DNA of 64,000 nucleotides from Streptomyces sp. STR69 (GTDB lineage Bacteria > Actinomycetota > Actinomycetes > Streptomycetales > Streptomycetaceae). Positions 50,468 to 58,466 of this stretch are shown one piece after another. A model generated the notes under the pieces. It did no database searches. It was given only the letters and a program-made list of their open reading frames with translations, and was not told where the DNA came from. Numbering within the stretch: the first letter of the stretch is position 1; each line of letters opens with the position of its first letter. The DNA is taken from assembly GCF_024519455.1 (NCBI RefSeq), contig NZ_JALJRY010000016.1, positions 62,001-126,000 of the forward strand, read 5' to 3'. The translations under genes and the position numbers were made by a program.

Positions 50468-52009
50468 GTGAGCACCGAGAACGAGGGCACTGAGGTACCC
50501 CCGGCCCCGTCTGCACCTCCTGTGCCGGTGGAATCTCCCGCAGCTTCCCCGCAGGCGGCTGCGCCCGAGGGGGGCGCGCCCACCACGCAGCTCCCGTCCG
50601 TGCCTCCGAGCGCCCCGCACGCCGGGCACGCGCCCGCGTACGGCGCCGCGCCCCAGGCACCCGGCCCCGAGGGCACGGGATCCGCTCCCGACGCCGCCTG
50701 GCCGCCCCCGCCCGCCACACCGTCGTACGCCGACGGAGGCACGGCCGCGGGCGCGTACGGCGGCGAGGGCGTGAGCGGCTACGGCGGCGACGGCTACGGA
50801 GCCGACGGCGCGGCCGGTGCCGGTGGCTACGGCGGTGACGGCACCGGCGGCTGGGGCACCCCGTACCAGCAGCCGCCGGCGCCCAAGAAGTCCGGCGGCG
50901 GCCGCGGCGGGCTCATCGCCGCCGTCCTGATCGCCGCACTGGTCGCGGGCGGCCTGGGCGGTGGCCTCGGCTACACCCTGGCCAAGGACAACGACGACAA
51001 CAGCAACTCCACCACCGTCTCCGCCGACTCCGGCAGCAGCGCCTCCGTCAAGCGCGACCCGGGCACCATCGCCGCGGTGGCCGCCAAATCCCTGCCCAGC
51101 ACGGTCACCATCGAGGCCGAGAGCACCAGCGGCGAGGGCGGCACCGGCACGGGCTTCGTCTTCGACACCCAGGGCCACATCGTCACCAACAACCACGTCG
51201 TCGCCGACGCGGTCGACGGCGGCAAGCTCACAGCGACCTTCCCGAACGGCAAGAAGTACGACGCCGAGATCGTCGGCCACGCCCAGGGCTACGACGTAGC
51301 GGTCATCAAGCTCAAGAACGCCCCCAGCGACCTCAAGCCGCTCGCCCTCGGCGACTCGGACAAGGTGGCCGTGGGCGACGAGACGATCGCCATCGGCGCC
51401 CCCTTCGGCCTGTCCAACACGGTGACCACGGGCATCATCAGCGCCAAGAACCGCCCCGTGGCCTCCAGCGACGGCAGCGCCACCAGCAAGGCGTCCTACA
51501 TGAGCGCCCTGCAGACCGACGCCTCCATCAACCCCGGCAACTCGGGCGGCCCGCTGCTCGACGCCCAGGGCTCGGTCATCGGCATCAACTCCGCCATCCA
51601 GTCGACCAGCAGCGGCGGCCTCAGCGGCAGCAGCCAGTCCGGCTCGATCGGCCTGGGCTTCGCCATCCCCATCAACCAGGCGAAGTACGTCGCCCAGCAG
51701 CTGATCAAGACCGGCAAGCCGGTGTACGCCAAGATCGGCGCCTCCGTCTCCCTGGAGGACAGCACCGGGGGCGCGACGATCACCACCGGCTCCTCCGCGA
51801 TCGAGGCCAACGGCCCCGCGGCCAAGGCGGGTCTCAAGGCCGGCGACGTCATCACCAAGTTCGACGATTCGGTGATCGACAGCGGCCCGACCCTCATCGG
51901 CGAGATCTGGACCCACAAGCCGGGCGACAAGGTCACGATCACCTACAAGCGCGGCGGCACGGAGCACACCACCGAACTGACCCTGACTTCGCGGACCGGC
52001 GACAACTGA
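50468..52009 (+). CDS. HtrA/DegP-type membrane serine protease with PDZ domain
   Basis: A 513-residue protein. A cytoplasmic Pro/Ala/Gly-rich tail of about 140 residues (with GYGGDG repeats) precedes one membrane helix (about 145-168). The exposed trypsin-like domain has the catalytic His in TNNHVVAD, Asp in YDVAVIKL and Ser in NPGNSGGPL, and a C-terminal PDZ domain (about 420-505) includes GPAAKAGLKAGDVI. Such proteases degrade or chaperone misfolded envelope proteins. A GTG start follows AAGAGCT. It ends before a strong terminator. Confidence 0.94.
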   Translation: MSTENEGTEVPPAPSAPPVPVESPAASPQAAAPEGGAPTTQLPSVPPSAPHAGHAPAYGAAPQAPGPEGTGSAPDAAWPPPPATPSYADGGTAAGAYGGEGVSGYGGDGYGADGAAGAGGYGGDGTGGWGTPYQQPPAPKKSGGGRGGLIAAVLIAALVAGGLGGGLGYTLAKDNDDNSNSTTVSADSGSSASVKRDPGTIAAVAAKSLPSTVTIEAESTSGEGGTGTGFVFDTQGHIVTNNHVVADAVDGGKLTATFPNGKKYDAEIVGHAQGYDVAVIKLKNAPSDLKPLALGDSDKVAVGDETIAIGAPFGLSNTVTTGIISAKNRPVASSDGSATSKASYMSALQTDASINPGNSGGPLLDAQGSVIGINSAIQSTSSGGLSGSSQSGSIGLGFAIPINQAKYVAQQLIKTGKPVYAKIGASVSLEDSTGGATITTGSSAIEANGPAAKAGLKAGDVITKFDDSVIDSGPTLIGEIWTHKPGDKVTITYKRGGTEHTTELTLTSRTGDN

Positions 52010-52030
52010 CGTAGCGCCGAGCGACCAACC

Positions 52031-52067
52031 GGCGGGCCGGGCAAGGGGTTTCCTTGCCCGGCCCGCC
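52031..52067. terminator. Intrinsic terminator after the HtrA gene
   Basis: A 16-bp perfect stem (right arm includes CCTTGCCCGGCCCG) with a five-base loop begins 21 bases past the stop and is followed by CGTTTTCC on the plus strand. Confidence 0.88.
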
Positions 52068-52214
52068 CGTTTTCCGCCCTCTCCTCCATGGGTGCGCACA
52101 CACCACGGGAACTGGATTCCTCCCCGCGGCGAAGTACGGGTGAAAGCCCAATCTTCAACAGCGTGTTCGCCTGGACGATTCGCATGGCGATTCGCATGGA
52201 CGAGAGGAGCCCCG

Positions 52215-52862
52215 ATGACCGTCGAACCAGGCGTCAGGGTGGGGCAGGACAGTGACGCCTCGACGAGTGACGCCTCGGAGATCGAACGGTCCTGGGACGA
52301 GCCCGAGGCATTCGCCGTGCTCTTCGACCGCCACGCCGACTCGGTGCACCGCTACGCGGCGCGCCGGCTCGGTCCGGAGGTGGCCGAGGACCTGATGGCG
52401 GAGACGTTCACCATCGCGTTCCAGCAGCGCTTCCGGTACAACACGGAACTGGCCGACGCCCGCCCGTGGTTGTTCGGCATCGCGACCAACCTCGTGGGCC
52501 GCCACCGGCGCGCCGAGGCCCGCCGGCTGAAGGCGATCGGCCGGCTGCCGTCCGCCGCTCCCGCCGACGGCTCCGAGGACACGGTCGCCGACCAGGTGGC
52601 CGCGCGGGTCAGCGCACAGGCCGTACGCGGCGAACTGGCCCTGGGCATGGCCCGGTTGCCCGCCCGCCACCGGGACGTGCTGCTGCTGGTCGCCTGGGCC
52701 GACCTCGGCTACGAGGAGGTCGCCCGCGCCCTGGAGATACCGGTGGGAACGGTCCGGTCACGGCTGCACAGGGCCCGTAGAAAGCTTCGCGACGCATTGG
52801 GCGGATCCGATCCGACAACCTTCCGAGAGGAAACCGACGTTGAGGAATCCGACGATGAATGA
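52215..52862 (+). CDS. RNA polymerase ECF-type sigma factor
   Basis: A 215-residue sigma-70 family factor. Region 2 covers about residues 30-100 (FAVLFDRHADSVHRYAARRL, VAEDLMAETFTIAF), and region 4 about 140-195 (LPARHRDVLLLVAWADLGYE, then the helix-turn-helix VARALEIPVGTVRSRLHRAR). No region 3 or 1.1 is present. GAGAGGAGC precedes the ATG. It overlaps by eight bases a gene whose product probably acts with it. An ATG-like open frame extends upstream but lacks a ribosome site. Confidence 0.92.
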   Translation: MTVEPGVRVGQDSDASTSDASEIERSWDEPEAFAVLFDRHADSVHRYAARRLGPEVAEDLMAETFTIAFQQRFRYNTELADARPWLFGIATNLVGRHRRAEARRLKAIGRLPSAAPADGSEDTVADQVAARVSAQAVRGELALGMARLPARHRDVLLLVAWADLGYEEVARALEIPVGTVRSRLHRARRKLRDALGGSDPTTFREETDVEESDDE

Positions 52863-53784
52863 GATGCGGCTCCTGAGGGAGTGGGACGCGGACGCACCCC
52901 CGCTCACGGACCACGCACGCGCGCGTGCCCGTCTCCGCCTGTACGACACGATGACCGCGCCCGCCACCTCCGTGGCCGTCGGTCGCCGCCCGTTCCTGCG
53001 GATCGCGGTGGCCGGCGCCGCGACGGCGGCGGTCGCCACGACCGTACTGATCGCCAACGACTCCTCCCCCCGCACCCAGCCGGTGAGCGCGACCACCGTG
53101 CTGCGGGGAGCGGCGACCGAGGAACGCAGACTGGAGAAGCCGATCGCCCCGCGCGACGACCAGTTCATCTACACCAAGGAGATCATCAAGGAGCGCCCGG
53201 CCGGGGGCAGTTCGACCAGGACGTACGTCGACGAGAGCTGGAACTCGGTCGACGGCTCAAAGAAGTCGTACGTCAGCGAACTGGGCCACAAGCAGTGGGT
53301 CCCGGTGTACCAGCCGGGCCAGGGCAACTGGCCGCCGCGCAGGTGGACCCTGTTGAAGCAACTCCCCACGGATCCGCACAAGTTGCTGATCGCCCTCCGG
53401 GACGGCTCCCCGAAGCCGGACTACAACAGGCCGATGACGGCCGCGGATTGGCCGATGACCCAGTTCTTCGTGTCGGGCCTGCTCCGCGCTCCCGTCCTCC
53501 CGAAGGGACTCCGCTCCGCGGCCTACGAGGCCCTCGCAGCCGTCCCCGGCATCAAGGTCCTGCCCCACCAGAAGGACGCCGACGGCCGCGTGGGCATCGG
53601 GATCCAGTACGTCGGACCCCCCGGAACCCCCTGGGCGGACGGCGGCCGGATCCTGATCTTCGACGCGAAGACGTACCGCTACCTGGGCGCACATGACCGG
53701 CGCACGGCGGCCGGGACGACGTACGAACAGTGGTCGTACGTCGCGGCGAGCGCCGTGGTGGACCGGGTGATGCAGCGGCCGTAG
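52855..53784 (+). CDS. CU044_5270-family membrane protein, sigma partner
   Basis: A 309-residue protein with a cytoplasmic N-terminus of about 45 residues, one membrane helix (FLRIAVAGAATAAVATTVLI) and an exposed C-terminal domain of about 240 residues. The family (named after CU044_5270) is commonly encoded next to ECF sigma factors and may act as an anti-sigma factor or its sensor. No zinc-binding HxxxCxxC motif is seen, so it is not a ZAS-type anti-sigma. The ATG overlaps the sigma gene end and is preceded by GAGGAA. Confidence 0.85.
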   Translation: MNEMRLLREWDADAPPLTDHARARARLRLYDTMTAPATSVAVGRRPFLRIAVAGAATAAVATTVLIANDSSPRTQPVSATTVLRGAATEERRLEKPIAPRDDQFIYTKEIIKERPAGGSSTRTYVDESWNSVDGSKKSYVSELGHKQWVPVYQPGQGNWPPRRWTLLKQLPTDPHKLLIALRDGSPKPDYNRPMTAADWPMTQFFVSGLLRAPVLPKGLRSAAYEALAAVPGIKVLPHQKDADGRVGIGIQYVGPPGTPWADGGRILIFDAKTYRYLGAHDRRTAAGTTYEQWSYVAASAVVDRVMQRP

Positions 53785-53847
53785 CGAGGTGACGTACAGG
53801 TCGGAGGGGGTGTCGCCCGGCGGGCGGCGCCCCTGCCACCATGAGCC

Positions 53848-54816
53848 ATGCGACCGGACGACTGGCACCTCACCCATGACGTCGACGGCTTCCTCGCCCG
53901 GGCCGGAGAGTTCCTGCGCTCACGCCCCGCACAGCACACCATGGCGCTCACCACGATCGAGAAGATACGGAGGCGCGAAGCGGCCGCACCCAGCGCACCC
54001 GGCGCCGAGACCCCGCTGTTCGGCCGACTGGAACAAGGGGGCGAGGTCCACGCGGCCTTCTACCGCGTGGCCGCCCACCGCCACCTGAACCCCACCTCGC
54101 TCACCCCCGAGCAGGCCGACACCCTCGCCGCGCACCTGGCCGCGCTCGGCCAACCGCTCTCCGGCGTCATCTCGGACCATGACACGGCCGACGCGTTCGC
54201 CGAGGCCTGGCAACGCCACACGGGCGCGACATCAGTCCGCACCTGGGGTGCCCGCCTCCACCGTCTCGGCAAACTCACCCCACCGGAGCCGCCCCCGGAA
54301 GGCAGGGGCCGAGCCGCGCGCGACCAGGACCAAGACCAAGACCACGACCACGACCAGGACTACGACTACGACTACGACTACGACTACGACTACGGCCAAG
54401 TCGTGCGCTGGTGCCGGGAGTTCTGCGTCGACGTCGGAGAGACCGTCTCCATGGACCTCATCGACGCCGGCTCCTGGGGCACCTCGCGCTTCGGCGACAG
54501 ACACTTCACGTTCTGGGAGACCCCGGACGGCACGCCCACCTCCATGGCGGCCGTGACCTCGATGACCGCCGGCATGGTCCGCGTGGACCCGGTCTACACC
54601 CCGGCCCACCTCCGGGGCCACGGCTACGCCGGCGCCGTGACGACCGCGGTGAGCCAAGCCGCACTGACCGCCGGCGCGACGGACGTCGTCCTGTTCGCGG
54701 ACCCGGCCAACGCTACGAGCAGCGCGCTCTATCAACGCCTCGGGTTCGTACCGGTGGGGGACTTCATCGGGTACGACTTCATCGGGTACGACATCTCGGG
54801 CGCGGCGCAGGAGTAG
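53848..54816 (+). CDS. GNAT-family acetyltransferase with Asp-Tyr repeat
   Basis: A 322-residue protein. The N-terminal 155 residues resemble the first half of Streptomyces two-part GNAT proteins (WHLTHDVDGFLARAGEFL). The C-terminal half is the acetyltransferase, with MVRVDPVYTPAHLRGHGYA and SSALYQRLGF. Between them, residues 159-182 are an alternating Asp-x run ending in six Asp-Tyr pairs, coded by a hexanucleotide repeat. The end also shows a duplicated five-residue unit, DFIGY. The repeat acts as an acidic linker. The start ATG has no obvious ribosome site. Confidence 0.85.
   Translation: MRPDDWHLTHDVDGFLARAGEFLRSRPAQHTMALTTIEKIRRREAAAPSAPGAETPLFGRLEQGGEVHAAFYRVAAHRHLNPTSLTPEQADTLAAHLAALGQPLSGVISDHDTADAFAEAWQRHTGATSVRTWGARLHRLGKLTPPEPPPEGRGRAARDQDQDQDHDHDQDYDYDYDYDYDYGQVVRWCREFCVDVGETVSMDLIDAGSWGTSRFGDRHFTFWETPDGTPTSMAAVTSMTAGMVRVDPVYTPAHLRGHGYAGAVTTAVSQAALTAGATDVVLFADPANATSSALYQRLGFVPVGDFIGYDFIGYDISGAAQE
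54322..54393 (+). repeat. Hexanucleotide microsatellite within the acetyltransferase gene
   Basis: Twelve in-frame six-base units: six of GACCAA/GACCAG/GACCAC type followed by six exact GACTAC. Unit number changes keep the frame. Confidence 0.92.
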
Positions 54817-54908
54817 CTCCACGGGATGCCTCCGGCGGGACCACGCCACCCACGCATCCTGGATGCCGGTACGCTGTACCCGCTCCGCCCCTGATGGGCG
54901 TGTGCGCA

Positions 54909-54995
54909 GGTGGGTTGCCCGAGCGGCCTAAGGGAACGGTCTTGAAAACCGTCGTGGCAGCGATGTCACCGTGGGTTCAAATCCCACACCCACCG
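54909..54995 (+). tRNA. tRNA-Ser (anticodon UGA)
   Basis: An 87-base cloverleaf. The acceptor arm GGTGGGT pairs with ACCCACC. The anticodon stem ACGGT/ACCGT holds the loop CTTGAAA with anticodon TGA, and a long variable arm typical of serine tRNAs is present. The T arm is GTGGG-TTCAAAT-CCCAC. CCA is not encoded. A strong terminator follows. Confidence 0.97.
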
Positions 54996-55000
54996 CAGGT

Positions 55001-55039
55001 GAACGGCCCCTGACCGGGTGACTCGGTCAGGGGCCGTTC
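55001..55039. terminator. Terminator after tRNA-Ser
   Basis: A 16-bp perfect stem GAACGGCCCCTGACCG with its complement and a seven-base loop begins six bases after the tRNA end. Confidence 0.9.
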
Positions 55040-55053
55040 GTGGTTGATCGGGC

Positions 55054-55260
55054 CTACAGCGCTTCGTCGCGTTCCAGGATCAGGCTGATCGGCCCGTCCA
55101 TGAGGTCGATGCCGGGCTCAAGATGCTCGTGGTAGCCGTCCCGGAGTTCGGGGTCGGCGAGGCCGGTGAGACGCTCGGCCAGGATCAGGAGGCCGGCCGC
55201 GTTGCCCGCCACGGTGATCTCGGTGGCCGAGCCGTAGACCTTGATGCGAGGTTCTTCCAT
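55054..55260 (-). CDS. Small Imm32-like protein
   Basis: A 68-residue protein (begins MEEPRIKVYGSATEITVAGN). The pattern of a short strand, GNAAGL helix and a closing acidic strand (HLEPGIDL) resembles the immunity protein 32 family, by memory. No toxin gene is adjacent, so if it is an immunity protein its partner is elsewhere. It follows the Prim-Pol gene by 42 bases on the same strand and may be co-transcribed. Confidence 0.65.
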   Translation of the reverse strand: MEEPRIKVYGSATEITVAGNAAGLLILAERLTGLADPELRDGYHEHLEPGIDLMDGPISLILERDEAL

Positions 55261-55302
55261 GCGGTCACGCTACAGAGGGATGTTGCACCGAGGGACCCGA
55301 GT

Positions 55303-56241
55303 TCACGGTCGCCGCCCCGTCATCCGCGCCGCCGAAGCGATCGTCGCCCGGGCCTCCCGTTCGGACAGTCCCGTGCCCAGGGCTGCCTCGACCAGGGGGG
55401 CGACGAGTGCCGGGCCGATGTCGTTCTCGTAGGCGCGGCAGGCTGCCCAGAAGAGGCGGGTGTTGCGTTGGCCCTCGTGGGCCGCGAGGACGAACTGGAC
55501 GAGGCCCTGGCCGTGTTGGCCGGTCGAGGTGGGGGTCGGGTGGTTGGTGCGGGGTGGGGGGAGGAGCAGGCGTAGGAGGGAGGGCGGGCAGGGGGCCGGG
55601 GCGAGGTGGGCGGTGGCGGGAGCGGCGCCGTAGAGGCCGTGTTCGGTGCGGGAGCCGGGGCCGACCAGGTAGCCGCCGGCGCCGCGGATGTCGATGCCGG
55701 GCGCTAGGCGGCTCGCGGAGTTGGGGACGACGACGTCGGGCGGGCCGGTGAGCCAGAGGTGACGGCCGCCGCTGGGGGTCAGGACGACCACGGTCTCGGG
55801 GATCGTGAACAGGTGGCGGAGGGCCAGTTCGCGCAGGGCGGAGGACGAGTCCGTACCGGATTTGGTGTCGAGGTCGATGCCGATCAGATGATACGGCGGC
55901 AGTCCGCACGCGATGCCGTAGCCGGTGGCCCAGGGGGCGGCGGCGAACAGTTCGCGGATGCGCGCCGGGTCGGTCGAGGCGTCGTAGACACCGTGCCCGA
56001 GTAGTCCGCACTCGCCGTGGCAGGGCGTGTGCGCAGTGTCTGGGGCACCCGAGGTATCCGAGGCGCTCGCGCCGCTCCTGGCGTCCCAGGTCACGCCCAC
56101 CGTGCCGGCGTGGTCGCGGTGCGGTGAGCGCAGGGCCGGGAGTTTTGTTCTGGACAGGGGGATCACGGCCAGTCCGCGTTCGGCGGCTGACAGGGCGTGT
56201 GCGAGGGCCAGCGTGGTGGCCTGCCGGTCGATGGTGGCCAT
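55303..56241 (-). CDS. Bifunctional primase/polymerase (Prim-Pol) domain protein
   Basis: A 312-residue protein of the archaeo-eukaryotic primase superfamily, Prim-Pol branch. GYGIACGLPPYHLIGIDLDTK carries the catalytic Asp-x-Asp, TPSGGRHLWL the His-containing motif, and PGIDIRGAGGYLVGPGS the final Asp block. A Cys/His group (TPCHGECGLLGHG) precedes them. It has no helicase domain, unlike plasmid and phage primases, and is free-standing in the chromosome. A DNA repair or regulatory role is possible. A degenerate paralogue lies near 46 kb. Confidence 0.88.
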   Translation of the reverse strand: MATIDRQATTLALAHALSAAERGLAVIPLSRTKLPALRSPHRDHAGTVGVTWDARSGASASDTSGAPDTAHTPCHGECGLLGHGVYDASTDPARIRELFAAAPWATGYGIACGLPPYHLIGIDLDTKSGTDSSSALRELALRHLFTIPETVVVLTPSGGRHLWLTGPPDVVVPNSASRLAPGIDIRGAGGYLVGPGSRTEHGLYGAAPATAHLAPAPCPPSLLRLLLPPPRTNHPTPTSTGQHGQGLVQFVLAAHEGQRNTRLFWAACRAYENDIGPALVAPLVEAALGTGLSEREARATIASAARMTGRRP

Positions 56242-56610
56242 GACTCCATGTTCGTACGGGTGTTCGAAAAAGGGAAGAGGGGTCGCGACGGCGCGCCCGG
56301 GATGGGGTGGTCGCCGGGAAATGTGCCGGAACGCTTCGCCTCTTGTGCGACCCGGGGCGGGATGTCCGCACCGCCCCCAATTGCGGCTTCAGGGCAGTCA
56401 AAGGGGTTTATCGACTTGTCATCACGCTTCAGGGGGAATAAACGCTTCCGGCCTGGTTCGCCGGGGATTCGGTGGGCAACTCTGGTCTCGCGACGTCGTG
56501 CACCACACCGGGGCGGTCGGCCAACTGCCCTGGTGGAAGCCGTATTTGAAGCTGTACTTCCTGTGCGTTCGGCTCAGCAGCCGCTACGTACCCTGTTCTG
56601 GAGGAACAAC
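56242..56610. promoter_or_regulatory. Divergent intergenic region
   Basis: A 369-base gap between the Prim-Pol gene and the secreted peptide gene, with promoters expected for both. It is somewhat less GC-rich around 56380-56450. A GGAGG ribosome site ends it. No gene or clear operator is seen. Confidence 0.4.
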
Positions 56611-56922
56611 ATGGCAAGCATCCGTACCGCCCGCGTCATCGCCGCCGTCTCCGCCCTCCCGCTGGCAGCCGCTCTCTTCACCGGCGTCGCGGCGGCGGAC
56701 AACGGCGCCATCGCGGGCAACGGATCGAACGCGGGTGTGGCGACCGTCAGCGGCAGCGGGGTCGGGCACGACAACAAGGGCAACTCGTCCACCACACAGC
56801 AGCAGGCGGTCGGCTCCGGGGCCTCGAACCAGAGCAACACCGCCCAGGTCAACGGATCCGCGTTCACCGCCATCAACCAGGGGAACTCGAACGTCGCCGT
56901 CAACTTCGCCAACTTCTGGTAG
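56611..56922 (+). CDS. Asn/Ser/Gly-rich secreted peptide
   Basis: A 103-residue protein with a Sec signal peptide ending GVAAA (cleavage near residue 31). The mature 72 residues are rich in Asn, Ser, Gly, Gln and Val with alternating patterns such as SNQSNTAQVNGSAFTAINQG and end VNFANFW. No cysteine is present, so it is not a chaplin. The composition recalls curlin-type or rodlin-type surface amyloids, but no exact repeat unit is established. GGAGGAACAAC places a ribosome site before the ATG. It has its own terminator, implying strong independent expression. Confidence 0.78.
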   Translation: MASIRTARVIAAVSALPLAAALFTGVAAADNGAIAGNGSNAGVATVSGSGVGHDNKGNSSTTQQQAVGSGASNQSNTAQVNGSAFTAINQGNSNVAVNFANFW

Positions 56923-57000
56923 CCGTGCCCGACGACTCCCGCGCGGGGATGCGCCGGGGCGTCTGAGGGTGTGTGAGGTGTGCTCTGTGGGGTCGTAACG

Positions 57001-57043
57001 CGTCTGCGCGGTGGTGCTTCGGTGCCACCGCGCAGACGTTTTT
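57001..57043 (+). terminator. Intrinsic terminator with T-run
   Basis: A 14-bp perfect stem CGTCTGCGCGGTGG with its complement and a ten-base loop is followed by TTTTT. It lies 79 bases after the secreted peptide gene. Confidence 0.92.
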
Positions 57044-57155
57044 CGCGTGCCGTTGAGCCCTTTGCGGAGCCGTTTTTCGGGGGCCACGCGCGTGTGCATG
57101 GATGCAGGGCGGCTGCGAGGTGTCCGCGTGGGAACGACCTTGACAGTCCACGGCA

Positions 57156-57172
57156 TCTGACGGACAGTCAGA
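57156..57172. promoter_or_regulatory. Candidate repressor operator before the acyl-CoA dehydrogenase operon
   Basis: TCTGACGGACAGTCAGA is an inverted repeat with 6-bp arms. A TTGACA hexamer at 57140-57145 lies upstream, and the repeat would cover the -10 region 20-36 bases before the first gene. This position suits a TetR-type repressor; the site does not match the mycobacterial KstR pattern. Confidence 0.55.
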
Positions 57173-57191
57173 AACCCGCGTCGGTACGACC

Positions 57192-58466
57192 ATGACGACC
57201 ACTCCGTACGACTACGACGACCCGGAGGTCCGCGTCGTGCACCTCGCCCCCACCTTCCGCCAGCAGCGGTTGCGCGCCGAACTCCGGGCGTACTTCGCCG
57301 CGTTGATGCCGGACGGACCACCCCGCGCGGACGACCCCCAGGGACAGCGGGACTTGCTGCGCCGGATCGGCGGCGACGGGTGGCTCGGGCTCGGCTGGCC
57401 GGTCGAGTACGGCGGTCAAGGGCGCGGCGCGGACGAGCAGTTCGTGTTCTTCGACGAGGCCTACCGGGCGAACGCGCCCGTCTCGATGGTCACCCTGAAC
57501 ACCGTCGGGCCGACGCTGATGAAGTACGGCAGCGAGGGACAGAAGGCGGCCCTGCTGCCGGGCATTCTGCGCGGGGAACTCGTCTTCGCGATCGGCTACA
57601 GCGAACCGTCGGCCGGCACGGATCTCGCGTCGCTGCGGACCCGGGCGGTGCGGGACGAGAGGGATGAGCAGGGTGAGAGGGACGGCCGGGGCTGGCTGAT
57701 CGACGGGCAGAAGATCTTCACCTCCAACGCCCACAACGCCGACTGGATCTGGCTCGCCTGCCGCACCGACCCCGAGGCCCCCAAGCACCGCGGCATCTCG
57801 ATCATCCTCGTCCCGACCGACGCGCCCGGCTTCTCGTGGACCCCGATCGACACGGTGGGCGGGCAGCGGACGACGGCCACGTACTACGACGGCGTCCGCG
57901 TCCCGGCGGGCAACCTCGTCGGCGCGGAGAACGAGGGCTGGTCGCTCATCACCAACCAGCTCAACCACGAGCGGGTCGCCCTCGCCGCGACCGGCATGCA
58001 GGCCGAGGACTTCTACACGGCCGCGCTGACCGCCGCCCGCACACCTGATCCGGTGACGGGCAGGCGCCGGGCCGACGAGCCCTGGGTGCGGGCGGAGTTG
58101 GCCGAGGCGCACGCCCGGCTGGCGGCGACCCGCCTGCTCAACTGGCGCCTGGTGGGCGACGTGGGAGCGGGCCGGCTGGCGCCCGGCGACGCGAGCGGCG
58201 TGAAAGTCATGGGAACCGAATCGACGGTGGCGGTGTACCAGATATGTCAGCACGTCGCCGGGGCGGGCGGCGGATCGGCCGGACCAGGCGGGTCAACAGG
58301 ACTGACGGGGATGGTGCGTTCGGGGTCGCCAGGGGTCTTCGGGGACGGCGAGCTGGAGCGGTTGAACAGGGCAGCGCAGATCAACACTTTCGGGGGCGGG
58401 GTGAGCGAGGTGCAGCGGGAGATCGTCGCGACGATGCGGCTCGGGATGACCAGGGGGCGGCGGTGA
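57192..58466 (+). CDS. Acyl-CoA dehydrogenase (FadE, steroid side-chain type)
   Basis: A 424-residue acyl-CoA dehydrogenase. It has the N-terminal helical part, the middle beta domain with the flavin and substrate motif GYSEPSAGTDLASLRT and WLIDGQKIFTSNAH, and the C-terminal helical domain (NHERVALAATG). It introduces an alpha-beta double bond into an acyl-CoA using FAD. Its place before a MaoC/DUF35 fusion, a second FadE-like protein, a MaoC and an Ltp2-like thiolase matches the mycobacterial igr locus, in which two FadE subunits form one heteromeric enzyme. Its stop overlaps the next start (GTGA). Confidence 0.92.
   Translation: MTTTPYDYDDPEVRVVHLAPTFRQQRLRAELRAYFAALMPDGPPRADDPQGQRDLLRRIGGDGWLGLGWPVEYGGQGRGADEQFVFFDEAYRANAPVSMVTLNTVGPTLMKYGSEGQKAALLPGILRGELVFAIGYSEPSAGTDLASLRTRAVRDERDEQGERDGRGWLIDGQKIFTSNAHNADWIWLACRTDPEAPKHRGISIILVPTDAPGFSWTPIDTVGGQRTTATYYDGVRVPAGNLVGAENEGWSLITNQLNHERVALAATGMQAEDFYTAALTAARTPDPVTGRRRADEPWVRAELAEAHARLAATRLLNWRLVGDVGAGRLAPGDASGVKVMGTESTVAVYQICQHVAGAGGGSAGPGGSTGLTGMVRSGSPGVFGDGELERLNRAAQINTFGGGVSEVQREIVATMRLGMTRGRR

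Noticed and set aside
57156..57172. KstR operator for the steroid-type operon
   Set aside because: The KstR pattern has AAC and GTT half-sites; this repeat has TCTGAC/GTCAGA arms, so it was kept only as an unassigned operator.
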